A DNA stretch of 62,321 nt from an uncultured Treponema sp. (GTDB taxonomy: Bacteria; Spirochaetota; Spirochaetia; Treponematales; Treponemataceae), in the NCBI GenBank assembly GCA_947167345.1, contig CAMVHR010000015.1:1-62321 (forward strand), in the 5' to 3' direction. Below, in pieces: positions 43,795 to 52,103 of the stretch. The notes beneath the pieces are model-generated. The model saw only the letters and a list, made by a program, of their open reading frames with translations, searched no databases and was not told the origin of the DNA. The translations under genes and the position numbers were made by a program. The first letter of the stretch is position 1. Every line of letters begins with the position of its first letter.

Positions 43795-44775
43795 ATGGCA
43801 AAGATTTATGATTCTATTACTGAACTGGTAGGGGATACTCCTCTTGTACATCTTCACCGTTATGAAAAGTCAGAGAAACTTGAAGCAAATATTTTGGGAA
43901 AATTTGAATACTTTAATCCTTCTGGAAGTGTAAAGGATAGGGCTGCCTTAAATATTATTGAAGAAGCTGAAAAACGCGGAGACATAAAACCTGGCATGAC
44001 GCTGATTGACTACACCAGCGGTAATACTGGAATAGGTGAGGCAACTTTTGCTAATGCAAAGGGCTATAAGTTTGTTGCAGTAATTCAGCCACAGGTTTCT
44101 GTTGAACGTTCTCAGATTTTGAAGGCTTTGGGAGCAGAGTTGCTTCAAGTTACTGATGTTCCTGGTTTTGCCGAAATGCTTAAGACAGGGCTTTCGCTAG
44201 CAGGTCTGTACAAAGTGATGAATGACTTTGCAAAGTCAAATGGCTGGTATTATTTGAACCAGTGCGGTGACAGGGCAAACTCTGAAGCCCACATAAAAGG
44301 TACAGGTCCTGAAATTTGGGAAGCTACAGGCGGAAAAGTTGACTATGTAGTTCAGCTTGTTGGAACTGGAGGAACTCTTTCTGGTCTTAGTGAATTTTTC
44401 AGAAAAAAGAATCCTGATGTGAAGATAATTGGTGCTCAGCCAGCGGTACAATCCTTGAAAAATCCAGAATTCCCAGATCGTAACACGATTGATGGAGTTT
44501 TGAAATTTGATGGCGTTCCTGACGATAAAGTTCCAGAACTGTTTAAAATTTTCCAGACAAAATATGATGAATGTATTGATGTTGTTGCAGAAGATGCTTA
44601 TGAAACTGGTCGAAAACTGGTATTGCAGGAAGGCTTTTTTGTAGGTCAGTCGGCAGGTGCTGCTCTGTGGACTGCAACTCAAGTTGCAAAACGTCCTGAA
44701 GCTAAAGGTAAGAATATTATTGTAATTCTTGCAGACAATGCCTTTAAATATCTTTCAACAAATATGTACAAATAA
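43795..44775 (+). CDS. CysK-family PLP enzyme, copy 3 (divergent)
   Basis: A 326-residue paralogue with NPSGSVKDRAALNIIEEAEK (PLP Lys), [16 protein letters not shown] and VGTGGTLSGLSEF. Like copy 2 it has a helical insertion in the middle (SLAGLYKVMNDFAKSNGWYY) and a C-terminal region with a distinct insert FPDRNTIDGVLKFDGVPDDK. It is more like copy 2 in layout but keeps the GTGGT loop. The start at 43795 has GGAGG seven bases upstream. It follows the LanC-like gene and precedes the transsulfuration-type enzyme. Confidence 0.85.
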   Translation: MAKIYDSITELVGDTPLVHLHRYEKSEKLEANILGKFEYFNPSGSVKDRAALNIIEEAEKRGDIKPGMTLIDYTSGNTGIGEATFANAKGYKFVAVIQPQVSVERSQILKALGAELLQVTDVPGFAEMLKTGLSLAGLYKVMNDFAKSNGWYYLNQCGDRANSEAHIKGTGPEIWEATGGKVDYVVQLVGTGGTLSGLSEFFRKKNPDVKIIGAQPAVQSLKNPEFPDRNTIDGVLKFDGVPDDKVPELFKIFQTKYDECIDVVAEDAYETGRKLVLQEGFFVGQSAGAALWTATQVAKRPEAKGKNIIVILADNAFKYLSTNMYK

Positions 44776-44790
44776 AAATAGGAGAAAAAA

Positions 44791-45957
44791 ATGTCCATAA
44801 CTTTACAGTCAAAATGCATTCATTTAGAGCGTACTGCTACAGACGGATGTGTACCATATAAAGAATGTTCCCACTATGGCTCTATAAGTTTTCCTATCTA
44901 TCAGACGGCAACTTATGCACATCCCGCAGTGGGACATAGTACGGGATTTGATTACAGCCGCCTGCAGAATCCTACACGCGAGCAGTTAGAGAAAGTTGTC
45001 TGTCAGCTGGAAGAAGGTATTGATGCATTTGCTCTTTCTAGCGGAATGGCAGCGATTACTCTTTTGATGGAGTTGTTCTCGCCTGGAGACCATATTATTG
45101 CAGATAGTGATTTGTATGGAGGTTCAATCAGACTGTTTGATAATGTTTCAAAAAAGAACGGACTTAGTTTTACACGTGTAAATTGTTCTACAGCTGATAT
45201 AGAAAGCATTATTCAGCCTAATACGAAAGCAATCTACATTGAAACTCCTACTAATCCGATGATGAACATAACGGACATTGCTTCTGTTGTTGCCATTGCA
45301 AGAAAGCATGGAATCATGGTAATAGTAGATAATACATTTATGTCTCCATACTTTCAGACTCCTCTTGCTTTGGGTGCTGACATTGTAATTCATTCTGGTA
45401 CGAAGTACCTTGCAGGTCATAATGATACTCTGGCAGGTTTCATTGTGACTAATCGGGCTGACATTCAGGAAAAGCTTCGTTTCCTTATAAAGACTACAGG
45501 TGCAGGACTTTCTCCTTTTGATTCATGGCTTACTCTGCGAGGCATAAAGACTTTGGCTGTACGTATGGAAAAGTCACAGGATAATGCCGTAAAGATTGTT
45601 GACTGGCTTCAGAAACAGAACTGCGTTACAAAAGTTCTTTATCCAGGAATGCCGTCTCATCCTGGTTATGAGATTCAGAAAAAGCAGGCAAGAGGGTTTG
45701 GAGCTATGGTTACTTTCAATGTAACTGATGAGGCGAAAGCAAAATCCATACTGAACCGTGTAAACTTGATTCAGTTTGCAGAAAGTCTGGGTGGTGTCGA
45801 AACTTTGATTACATATCCTGTTACGCAGACTCATGCTGATGTACCTGAAGAAATCAGACTTAAAAATGGAATAACCACAGCTACTCTAAGACTTTCTGTA
45901 GGAATAGAATCTGCAGAAGATCTTATTGCGGATTTATCACAGGCTATGGAGGATTAA
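44791..45957 (+). CDS. Cystathionine gamma-synthase/lyase family PLP enzyme
   Basis: A 388-residue enzyme of the Cys/Met metabolism PLP family. Features are PIYQTATYAHP, FDYSRLQNPTREQLE, the SSGMAA loop, DNTFMSPYFQTPL and the PLP lysine in HSGTKYLAGHND. It forms or cleaves cystathionine, or uses sulfide or methanethiol directly with an O-acyl-homoserine; motifs alone do not separate these. The next gene begins at its last base, so the pair could convert cysteine sulfur to homocysteine. Confidence 0.9.
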   Translation: MSITLQSKCIHLERTATDGCVPYKECSHYGSISFPIYQTATYAHPAVGHSTGFDYSRLQNPTREQLEKVVCQLEEGIDAFALSSGMAAITLLMELFSPGDHIIADSDLYGGSIRLFDNVSKKNGLSFTRVNCSTADIESIIQPNTKAIYIETPTNPMMNITDIASVVAIARKHGIMVIVDNTFMSPYFQTPLALGADIVIHSGTKYLAGHNDTLAGFIVTNRADIQEKLRFLIKTTGAGLSPFDSWLTLRGIKTLAVRMEKSQDNAVKIVDWLQKQNCVTKVLYPGMPSHPGYEIQKKQARGFGAMVTFNVTDEAKAKSILNRVNLIQFAESLGGVETLITYPVTQTHADVPEEIRLKNGITTATLRLSVGIESAEDLIADLSQAMED

Positions 45958-47126
45958 TGAAATACAATTTTGATACAATTATAGATCGTACAAATACTTT
46001 TGCCTCAAAATATGACCTTGCTGAAAGGCGGCATAAGCCTTTAGATGCTATAAGTCTTTGGGTTGCTGATATGGATTTTAAGACAGCTCCTTGCATTCAA
46101 AAGGCTCTGGCTGAACGTGCGGAACATGGAATTTTTGGTTATAGCTGGCCAGACAACCGTTATTATTCTGCTGTAAGGGAATGGTTTAAAAACCGCCATA
46201 ATTTCGATGTGCAGGATGAGTGGATTGTAACGACTCCAGGTGTTGTGTTTGCAATTGCCCTTGCAATCAGGGCCTTTACAAACGAGGGGGACGGGGTTCT
46301 TATTCAAAAGCCTGTTTACTACCCATTTTTTAATACCATAAATGCATTGAACCGTCGTGTTGTAAATAATCCTCTTATTCTTAGAAACGGACATTATGAG
46401 ATTGATTTTGAAGATTTTGAAAACAAGATTGTTTCTGAGAATGTAAAGTTGTTCATTTTCTGCTCACCTCATAATCCCGGTGGAAGAGTGTGGACAAAAC
46501 AGGAGCTTGAATGCATATCAGAAATCTGTATTCGTCACAATGTTCTTGTTGTTTCTGATGAAATACATTCTGACATCACTTTTGGAACAAACCGCCATAC
46601 TGTTTACGCTAGCCTTTCAGAAGAGGCTGCACAAAACTGCGTGATATGTACTTCTCCAAGTAAGACATTTAATCTTGCAGGATTGCAGTTTTCAAACATT
46701 TTTATTCCTAATAAAGAAAAACGCACCCTGTTTAAGATGGAAAGAAACCGTACTGGATATGATGAGCCGAGTCTGATGGGAATTACTGCTGCCGTTTCAG
46801 CATACAAAGACGGAGGTGATTGGTTTGACGAGGTAAAGGAGTATATCTGGCAGAATATACAGTTTGCAAAAAGTTATATTGCAGAACATTGCCCTAAAAT
46901 AAAAGTAATAGAACCTGAAGGAACCTATCTTCTGTGGCTGGACTTTACAGCATTTACAGAGTTGTCTGATGCAGAAATTTGTGACAGAGTATTGAATAAG
47001 GCAAAAGTCTGGCTCGATGACGGCAGAATGTTTGGTACTGAAGGTGAAAAGTTCCAAAGGATAAACTGTGCTACTCCACGAAAAATTCTTGAAAATGCTT
47101 TGGAAAGAATTTGTAATGCATTCTAA
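45957..47126 (+). CDS. patB: PatB/MalY-type cysteine-S-conjugate beta-lyase
   Basis: A 389-residue fold-type I PLP enzyme. It has SLWVADMDFKTAP, the substrate region IFGYSWPDNRYYSAV, FCSPHNPGGRVWTK, the VVSDEIHSDITF Asp, and the PLP lysine in TSPSKTFNLAGLQ. It closely resembles treponemal cystalysin, which releases sulfide, pyruvate and ammonia from cysteine, and PatB, which cleaves cystathionine. In this operon it would either complete transsulfuration to homocysteine or free sulfide from C-S compounds. Confidence 0.9.
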   Translation: MKYNFDTIIDRTNTFASKYDLAERRHKPLDAISLWVADMDFKTAPCIQKALAERAEHGIFGYSWPDNRYYSAVREWFKNRHNFDVQDEWIVTTPGVVFAIALAIRAFTNEGDGVLIQKPVYYPFFNTINALNRRVVNNPLILRNGHYEIDFEDFENKIVSENVKLFIFCSPHNPGGRVWTKQELECISEICIRHNVLVVSDEIHSDITFGTNRHTVYASLSEEAAQNCVICTSPSKTFNLAGLQFSNIFIPNKEKRTLFKMERNRTGYDEPSLMGITAAVSAYKDGGDWFDEVKEYIWQNIQFAKSYIAEHCPKIKVIEPEGTYLLWLDFTAFTELSDAEICDRVLNKAKVWLDDGRMFGTEGEKFQRINCATPRKILENALERICNAF

Positions 47127-47132
47127 ATTTAG

Positions 47133-47169
47133 AGGCAACTCTGAAAATGCAAGTTTTTAGATGTTGCCT
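47133..47169. terminator. Hairpin between convergent genes
   Basis: AGGCAAC at 47133-47139 pairs with GTTGCCT at 47163-47169, extended by TCT/AGA, between the end of the PatB-like gene and the end of the esterase gene on the other strand. The loop is A/T rich. It may act for both directions; there is no strong U run. Confidence 0.45.
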
Positions 47170-48245
47170 TATGATATTTGCATTATAAAATCAGCTATCT
47201 TTTGTGCAGCAGCTTTATGTGTTGCGGGACCAGGATGATTACGGCTACCTCTGTCTTCGTCTGTTTTTTCAATAGTTTCCATTGAATCTAAAACTAGCGT
47301 GTAGATCTCATTATCATTTGAATCGGTCTTATATTTGTCAATTCCTTTCTGAATGAGTGTTGGTGCAATGTCTATGCTTATCATTCCCCATGTCCAAATT
47401 ATTTTTGCATCAGGATTTTTACAGCGGATGGACTTTAGAAAGTTGTAAGTATCTTCAACTAGTTTTTGGTCTTTGTTACCAGTGTATGATGTTTGTGGAT
47501 AGCCTCCATTGTCATTTGTGCCAAGATTTATGACTACAATATCAGTTTTACGGCTAAAGTCATAAGCATCAATAGAGCCAAGTTCAAGTTGACGTCTTCC
47601 TTCCATTAGAGAACAGACATTGTTGTAGTGTGGAGGCATAGCCATGAATGTGCTTCCGTTCCATCCGAAACTTACTCCCCAACCACACTGAGAGAGCACG
47701 TCATAGCTCGCATTAAGCTTTTCCGCCGCCTGTACTGCATAAGTCTTTGTTCCTCCGAAATTTTGGGTAATGAAGTCCATTTCGCATGGATTTCCGTAAA
47801 GACCTTCTCCAGATGTAATGCTGTCACCTATGAATTCAATGTGCATGTCTTTATTGTCTACAGGGCAGAATTGAGCTCCTTCCGGCATTGCAATTTTGTG
47901 GATGATGACGACATTATTGTCTTCGCCTGGCATTGGTTGTGTGTCTCTTTGCAGCAGTATAGTATTTTCGTTATGTGCATTCATGTTGCGCATAAGGCAT
48001 ATCCACTGCCTGCCTTTTTTCAAGCTTTGCCTGGAATATCTGTATCCGTTTATTTTTACTGCTATCCACGACTCTGACCTGTCATAGTCAGATTCTATGA
48101 GTGCCCAGACTTCTTTTGATTTTACTTTTATTTCAAGACCGCTAGCTGCCCAAAAAAGAATGAGGCTGTCTTTTTTGGGTGAGCGACCATAAATGCGCTT
48201 ATGAGCTATATCTTTTATGTCGTATGTATGTAATTGTTCCTTCAT
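47169..48245 (-). CDS. SGNH/GDSL hydrolase, CE2-like esterase
   Basis: 358 residues without a signal peptide. The N-terminal half is a beta-rich jelly-roll-like domain (residues 10-135). The C-terminal half has the SGNH blocks: IEFIGDSITSGEG (Ser nucleophile), NLGTNDNGGYP, and a final NHPGPATHKAAAQKIADF with the catalytic His. This two-domain layout is that of carbohydrate esterase family 2 deacetylases, which remove acetyl groups from plant xylan or glucomannan. Without an export signal it may act on imported oligosaccharides. It has no evident link to the sulfur operon. Confidence 0.8.
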   Translation of the reverse strand: MKEQLHTYDIKDIAHKRIYGRSPKKDSLILFWAASGLEIKVKSKEVWALIESDYDRSESWIAVKINGYRYSRQSLKKGRQWICLMRNMNAHNENTILLQRDTQPMPGEDNNVVIIHKIAMPEGAQFCPVDNKDMHIEFIGDSITSGEGLYGNPCEMDFITQNFGGTKTYAVQAAEKLNASYDVLSQCGWGVSFGWNGSTFMAMPPHYNNVCSLMEGRRQLELGSIDAYDFSRKTDIVVINLGTNDNGGYPQTSYTGNKDQKLVEDTYNFLKSIRCKNPDAKIIWTWGMISIDIAPTLIQKGIDKYKTDSNDNEIYTLVLDSMETIEKTDEDRGSRNHPGPATHKAAAQKIADFIMQIS

Positions 48246-48295
48246 ACTTATAAGTATAGCACAGAAAGGTTCTTAACGCTATTATAAAAAAATGG

Positions 48296-48409
48296 TACTA
48301 GAACGGAAGACCATTACTTACTAGAATGGAAAAAAGTTGCTACTAGAACGGAACACCATTACTTACTAGAACGGTACACTATTAGCTACCGAAACGGAAT
48401 TTATGTCGG
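48296..48409. repeat. Tandem array of about five 23-bp units
   Basis: Units beginning TACTAGAACGG start at 48296, 48319 (TACTAGAATGG), 48341, 48364 and 48387 (TACCGAAACGG), so spacing is 22-23 bp. ACCATTACT follows in some of them. The period and the CTAGAACG core match the larger array at 24164. It lies upstream of the esterase gene, before its coding start at 48245 on the minus strand. Confidence 0.75.
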
Positions 48410-48444
48410 AAAAGACTGAAATTTTAACTTCTTACAAATTTTAG

Positions 48445-48481
48445 TCCTACAGCTAGTACATTAATTGTAATAGCCGTAGGA
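48445..48481. terminator. Hairpin downstream of the HicB-like gene
   Basis: TCCTAC-A-GCTA pairs with TAGC-C-GTAGGA across an A/T-rich loop. It lies 13 bases after the hicB stop on the minus strand. The U run on that side is weak, so termination is likely but not certain. Confidence 0.4.
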
Positions 48482-48493
48482 TATTCATATTTT

Positions 48494-48913
48494 TTATGCC
48501 ATTCCTAATTCTTTTTTTAAGGCATTCTGTGATATTGCAGAGACGTTTAATTTTGCTGCTGTGGCCATTTCGTCAAGCCATTGAGGTAACGTGATATTAC
48601 GGCGTACACTTTTTGATTTTTCTCTAAGTCGGAACATGTCTAAATCTACATCCACAAGAGAAACGAATGATTTTCCATTGTCAAAAAAAGGACTTGAGTT
48701 TAGTTTGATTTCATTAATTTCTGTGGCTTTTGGAATTTCAGAGTCTCTTTTATTAAAAAGTGTATTACCTATATAATCTTTTGCCATAGCAATAGCATCT
48801 GCAATACCAGTTCCTTCTGTCATTCCGTTTATATCAGGAATGTAAATAAGGATAGTATTATTTTTGTCATTTGTTTCTGTAAAAATAACTGGATAAATAA
48901 CATTTCTTTTCAT
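48494..48913 (-). CDS. HicB-family antitoxin, no HicA beside it
   Basis: 139 residues from ATG 48913. The N-terminal half is a HicB-type fold (RNVIYPVIFTETNDKNNTIL, then GTGIADAIAMAKDYIGNTL). The C-terminal half is a ribbon-helix-helix DNA-binding segment, VRRNITLPQWLDEMATAAKL, ending NVSAISQNALKKELGM. HicB neutralises the mRNA-targeting toxin HicA, normally encoded directly upstream. Here the adjacent 100 bases contain no HicA-like ORF, so this is an orphan or domesticated regulator. Direct repeats overlap its promoter. Confidence 0.8.
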   Translation of the reverse strand: MKRNVIYPVIFTETNDKNNTILIYIPDINGMTEGTGIADAIAMAKDYIGNTLFNKRDSEIPKATEINEIKLNSSPFFDNGKSFVSLVDVDLDMFRLREKSKSVRRNITLPQWLDEMATAAKLNVSAISQNALKKELGMA

Positions 48914-48918
48914 AATTT

Positions 48919-48947
48919 TATTATACACATATTATACACATTGTCAA
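48919..48947 (-). promoter_or_regulatory. hicB promoter with tandem 11-bp direct repeat
   Basis: On the minus strand TTGACA (48947-48942), a 16-bp spacer and TATAAT (48925-48920). The plus strand shows two perfect tandem copies of TATTATACACA at 48919-48929 and 48930-48940, covering the -10 and spacer. Ribbon-helix-helix proteins bind such direct repeats, so this is a likely autoregulatory operator. Confidence 0.65.
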
Positions 48948-49030
48948 GTTTTGTATTTAGAATGTTTTACATTTGCTTTTAGTGATTTGTATTTTGAGTC
49001 AAGGAAATTATGTCTGTGGAAAAAGAATGT

Positions 49031-49348
49031 CTATAGCTTTAAGTTTTCGAATTTATTGTGAATTTCTCCTACGATGGCAGCTGTAAGGTCTGCTTCAAAC
49101 ATGTGCATTGCGTATGAGAATTCTTTGCTTTCAGCAACATCAACTTTAAATAGCTGCTCGTAAGAAACCCCAAGTGCTTTGGCAATAGATTCTATAACCT
49201 CAAGAGAAGCTGCTTTTCTGGCAAGCTCTATCTGCGTCATAAATGGAACTGATATACCTGCTTTTTCGGCAAGCTTTTCCTGAGTCCATCCTGATTTCTT
49301 GCGAAAACTCCTTATGTTATTGCCTAAAATCTCCGCTATTTCACTCAT
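49031..49348 (-). CDS. XRE-family regulator divergent from the injection cluster
   Basis: 105 residues with a canonical Cro/CI helix-turn-helix: IRSFRKKSGWTQEKLAEKAG followed by ISVPFMTQIELARKAASLEV and AKALGVSYEQLF. The C-terminal 35 residues are helical and may dimerise. It is divergently transcribed from the injection cluster with about 100 bp between. Two matching inverted repeats lie in that space, so it probably represses both itself and the cluster. Confidence 0.85.
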   Translation of the reverse strand: MSEIAEILGNNIRSFRKKSGWTQEKLAEKAGISVPFMTQIELARKAASLEVIESIAKALGVSYEQLFKVDVAESKEFSYAMHMFEADLTAAIVGEIHNKFENLKL

Positions 49349-49363
49349 CTTTCCTACAATAAT

Positions 49364-49378
49364 ATTGCCATTAGCAAC
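49364..49378. promoter_or_regulatory. Operator 1, ATTGC-N5-GCAA
   Basis: ATTGC-catta-GCAAC lies upstream of the -35 of the injection-cluster promoter and close to the regulator start. It matches operator 2 in arms and spacing, 45 bp away. Likely target of the XRE protein. Confidence 0.55.
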
Positions 49379-49380
49379 TA

Positions 49381-49410
49381 TTGACGATTATCTATAGGCA
49401 ATGTTATAAT
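49381..49410 (+). promoter_or_regulatory. Promoter of the injection cluster
   Basis: TTGACG at 49381-49386, an 18-bp spacer and TATAAT at 49405-49410. The -10 overlaps operator 2, so a bound regulator would block RNA polymerase. Confidence 0.6.
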
Positions 49411-49423
49411 TGCTTACAGCAAT
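49409..49423. promoter_or_regulatory. Operator 2, ATTGC-N5-GCAAT
   Basis: Perfect inverted repeat ATTGC-ttaca-GCAAT overlapping the -10 and transcript start of the injection-cluster promoter. Confidence 0.6.
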
Positions 49424-49449
49424 ATTTTGATTTATTGGAGCTATAAAAA

Positions 49450-51648
49450 ATGTCTGAATCCCCTATGGATATTGTAAAACAAATTGGTAAAACTATAATT
49501 TTTGAAGAATTTGATGATACGAAACCAAGTTTACAAACCCTGCTTGAAAGTGCAGGTGATAACCCAGAAGATATTTCTATAGAAGAGTTTTTTGAGAATG
49601 TAAAAAGAGATTTTGAAATAAAGACTTTTAAAGAGTTTGTTGATAAATTTGCACCTACATTTTATCAGATTGTAACACCTAAAGCAGACGGTTCTCCTAA
49701 TTTTTCATATACAACAGAAAAACCTAATTTTGAGTGTGGGGAAGTGTCCTTAAAAAATACAGATTTTATGAATGCAATTCTTAACCTTATAAAGGATAAG
49801 GAAGCTGGAGGAAAGAGCAATCGAAATTCAAATTATGATGATTTTCGTAAGCAGCTTTCCCCAAAAGCAGAAATAGAGAAAATCAAGTCCATCCGAAAAA
49901 GCATAGATTATAATATGAAGCAGTATTTCAGGCTTACAGAAGAAGAAAAGCTCCCTAAGCAGAATGCTGAAGTTCAAAAGTATTTAAAACTTGCTAAGCA
50001 GGACTTTGACAGTGCTTGTGATGTTTATAAAAAGAATCCTTTTCTTCCTATGCTTGCATTAAGGATTGCAGATGTTGATAATCAGATAAAATTACTGGAC
50101 AGTAATAAAAAATCTGAAAAAACTTCTGATTGTATTGCTATTGGATATGAGCCTTCGTTTGATGATGAAGGAAATGTAAAGCTTATTGAACATGATATTT
50201 CTAATAGGGCTGAAATTGAGGTTGATGGTCAGAATAAATGTGTCCTTGCAATTACAGATACATTAAGCAGCGATTTTGATGCTCTGGCTCCTGCTTCAAT
50301 TAAGGATAATAACTTTATTAAGAGTTTAGTTGTAAAGGCTTTTAGCCCTTCTGTTATGTCGCTTTCCGCAGATAAATCTCTTGTTGAGTTAAAAGAAGAA
50401 AAGCAAAAATTTGTTAAAATTTATAATAACTATAGTGAAAACTTAATTAATTCAATAATTCCTGCTGTTGAAAAATTTGCAGGAATAAAGGAATTTTTTG
50501 ATCATGCGGCAGATTCCGATGGCAATCTTGCCAATGATGTTTCGGTAATTATAAGCAACTGTAAGGCTGACGCTATAGTAAATAATGATAAGGCTCTTAG
50601 AAACTTTCAAAGGTTCTTTGTTAATGGTCTTGGAAAGACAACTACCAGTGAGTCTAAAATTTGGTTTGCTGTAATTCCTGCTGTTGGCTCAAACGAAAAA
50701 GAAGACTCTTCAAAAACTTCCAGCACACATCATAGAGGTGGCATTTTTGAAGATTTGGAAACTGACGAAAGTACAGAAGAAAAGACAAAGAATTCAGACT
50801 TAGTATCTTTAAATGCAACAAAGAAAATGATTGATGAACTGAGTAAAGCTGGCATTATGACATTCTTTAACTTTAAAGCAACCGAAAATACAAGTTTTGC
50901 ACGCCTTACTAAAACTCAGGTTGAAGCATACAAAAAACAGCTTTCAAGTTTTGATTCTGAGTATGCAGTATTCTCGTATCCGAATTTTACTATTTTGCCT
51001 AAAAACCAGAATTCCATTGAGACTGATACTGGTGTGTATATTAATCTGAATGATGGCATTTATCTTGATTCTTCATATATTGCGGCTGGCATGACTGTTG
51101 GAAGCCAGAATTATGAGATTATGAAAGATAAATACGGTAAAATTAACAGAAACTATCCTTTTGTAAGATTCGATTTTGAGTCTGGCAAAAATAGTGAAAT
51201 ATTCACAACAAAGATGAACAGGGAATCGGAATTCGGCATGGATAAATCTGCAAAGGATGCAGTATTTTCTGATCGCTTTGGTTTTGTATTCTGTGACAGC
51301 AGACTAAAGGATATTAAAAACTGTTATGTAATTAATTCGCGTACATTAAAAAAAGATGGGGATAATTACCGTAGCATTTATCAGGTTTTAGTTAGTAATT
51401 TTGTATATCACTTAATAAATGTAAACTGTCATTCTCTTACGGAACCTGAAATAAAAGAATTTCAAAAGAATTATTCAGATGCTTGGGCTGAGGATAATTT
51501 GTTTCCTGATAGACGCTATGATAATAGAATTTTTATGGAAGATGAACGTTTGGATGTATCTAGTTTTAAAGATGGCGAAATAGAATTCCATTTTGAAAAT
51601 GATGAGAAAGTTCAGACAAGTCTTAAAATAAAAATCAGCAGGAATTAA
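49450..51648 (+). CDS. Contractile-sheath-like protein (TssC-like), first gene of the injection cluster
   Basis: 732 residues, soluble, no signal peptide. The N-terminal 250 residues are helical and charged. The C-terminal half has a sheath-like pattern: YAVFSYPNFTILPKNQN, then YLDSSYIAAGMTVGSQN, a PFVRFDFE segment and a last strand pair (EIEFHFENDEKVQTSLKIKI) comparable to the C-terminal strand that sheath subunits exchange. No separate TssB gene is seen, so it could combine both sheath parts. Assignment is by eye and by its place directly before a tube-like gene; similarity is weak. GGAG precedes the start by nine bases. Confidence 0.5.
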   Translation: MSESPMDIVKQIGKTIIFEEFDDTKPSLQTLLESAGDNPEDISIEEFFENVKRDFEIKTFKEFVDKFAPTFYQIVTPKADGSPNFSYTTEKPNFECGEVSLKNTDFMNAILNLIKDKEAGGKSNRNSNYDDFRKQLSPKAEIEKIKSIRKSIDYNMKQYFRLTEEEKLPKQNAEVQKYLKLAKQDFDSACDVYKKNPFLPMLALRIADVDNQIKLLDSNKKSEKTSDCIAIGYEPSFDDEGNVKLIEHDISNRAEIEVDGQNKCVLAITDTLSSDFDALAPASIKDNNFIKSLVVKAFSPSVMSLSADKSLVELKEEKQKFVKIYNNYSENLINSIIPAVEKFAGIKEFFDHAADSDGNLANDVSVIISNCKADAIVNNDKALRNFQRFFVNGLGKTTTSESKIWFAVIPAVGSNEKEDSSKTSSTHHRGGIFEDLETDESTEEKTKNSDLVSLNATKKMIDELSKAGIMTFFNFKATENTSFARLTKTQVEAYKKQLSSFDSEYAVFSYPNFTILPKNQNSIETDTGVYINLNDGIYLDSSYIAAGMTVGSQNYEIMKDKYGKINRNYPFVRFDFESGKNSEIFTTKMNRESEFGMDKSAKDAVFSDRFGFVFCDSRLKDIKNCYVINSRTLKKDGDNYRSIYQVLVSNFVYHLINVNCHSLTEPEIKEFQKNYSDAWAEDNLFPDRRYDNRIFMEDERLDVSSFKDGEIEFHFENDEKVQTSLKIKISRN

Positions 51649-51665
51649 ATATAGGGAGTAAAGAT

Positions 51666-52100
51666 ATGTTTTATAAATTAAAGTTAATTGATGCAGCCGA
51701 TGGAAGAATTGAACTTAATGATGATGACGGCAAGAAGAGGCTTACGGATGTAAAATTCTGCCTTAAGCAGGATACAAATCTGGCTTCTGAAAGGGCAAGC
51801 GATTTAAGATGCCTTATTGATATTTCTGGTGTGATTGATGATGAAGAGGTTCAGACTCAGACTAGACTGATGCTGGAATGGTCTCAGGAAACAAGAGACT
51901 TGAAAAAAGTGTATAAGCATTTGACTCTTGAAGTTTGGAATGGTAATGATGATTTAGCCAGAAGATATGAATTAGATAATGTGTATTGTGTTGATTATTC
52001 AGAGTTTTTTGGTGGTGAAGGAGATAATAAAGGAAAGTTTGAATTAAAACTTACACAGAAAAAAGGTAATATTGGGTCAATAAAATTCGCAAGTAATTAA
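51666..52100 (+). CDS. Tube-like protein (Hcp/TssD-like)
   Basis: 144 residues, almost all beta strands, in a length and strand pattern typical of Hcp/TssD or phage tube subunits: MFYKLKLIDAADGRIELNDD, KFCLKQDTNLASERASDLRC, RLMLEWSQETRDLKKVYKHL and YELDNVYCVDYSEFFGGEGD. Such proteins stack as hexameric rings inside the sheath. It lies between the sheath-like and spike-like genes, the normal order for contractile systems. A ribosome site GGGAG lies upstream. Confidence 0.55.
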   Translation: MFYKLKLIDAADGRIELNDDDGKKRLTDVKFCLKQDTNLASERASDLRCLIDISGVIDDEEVQTQTRLMLEWSQETRDLKKVYKHLTLEVWNGNDDLARRYELDNVYCVDYSEFFGGEGDNKGKFELKLTQKKGNIGSIKFASN

Positions 52101-52103
52101 AAT

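Noticed and set aside
48930..49030. A hicA toxin gene beside hicB
   Set aside because: The interval is only about 100 bases of A/T-rich sequence with no ORF of HicA length or motif.
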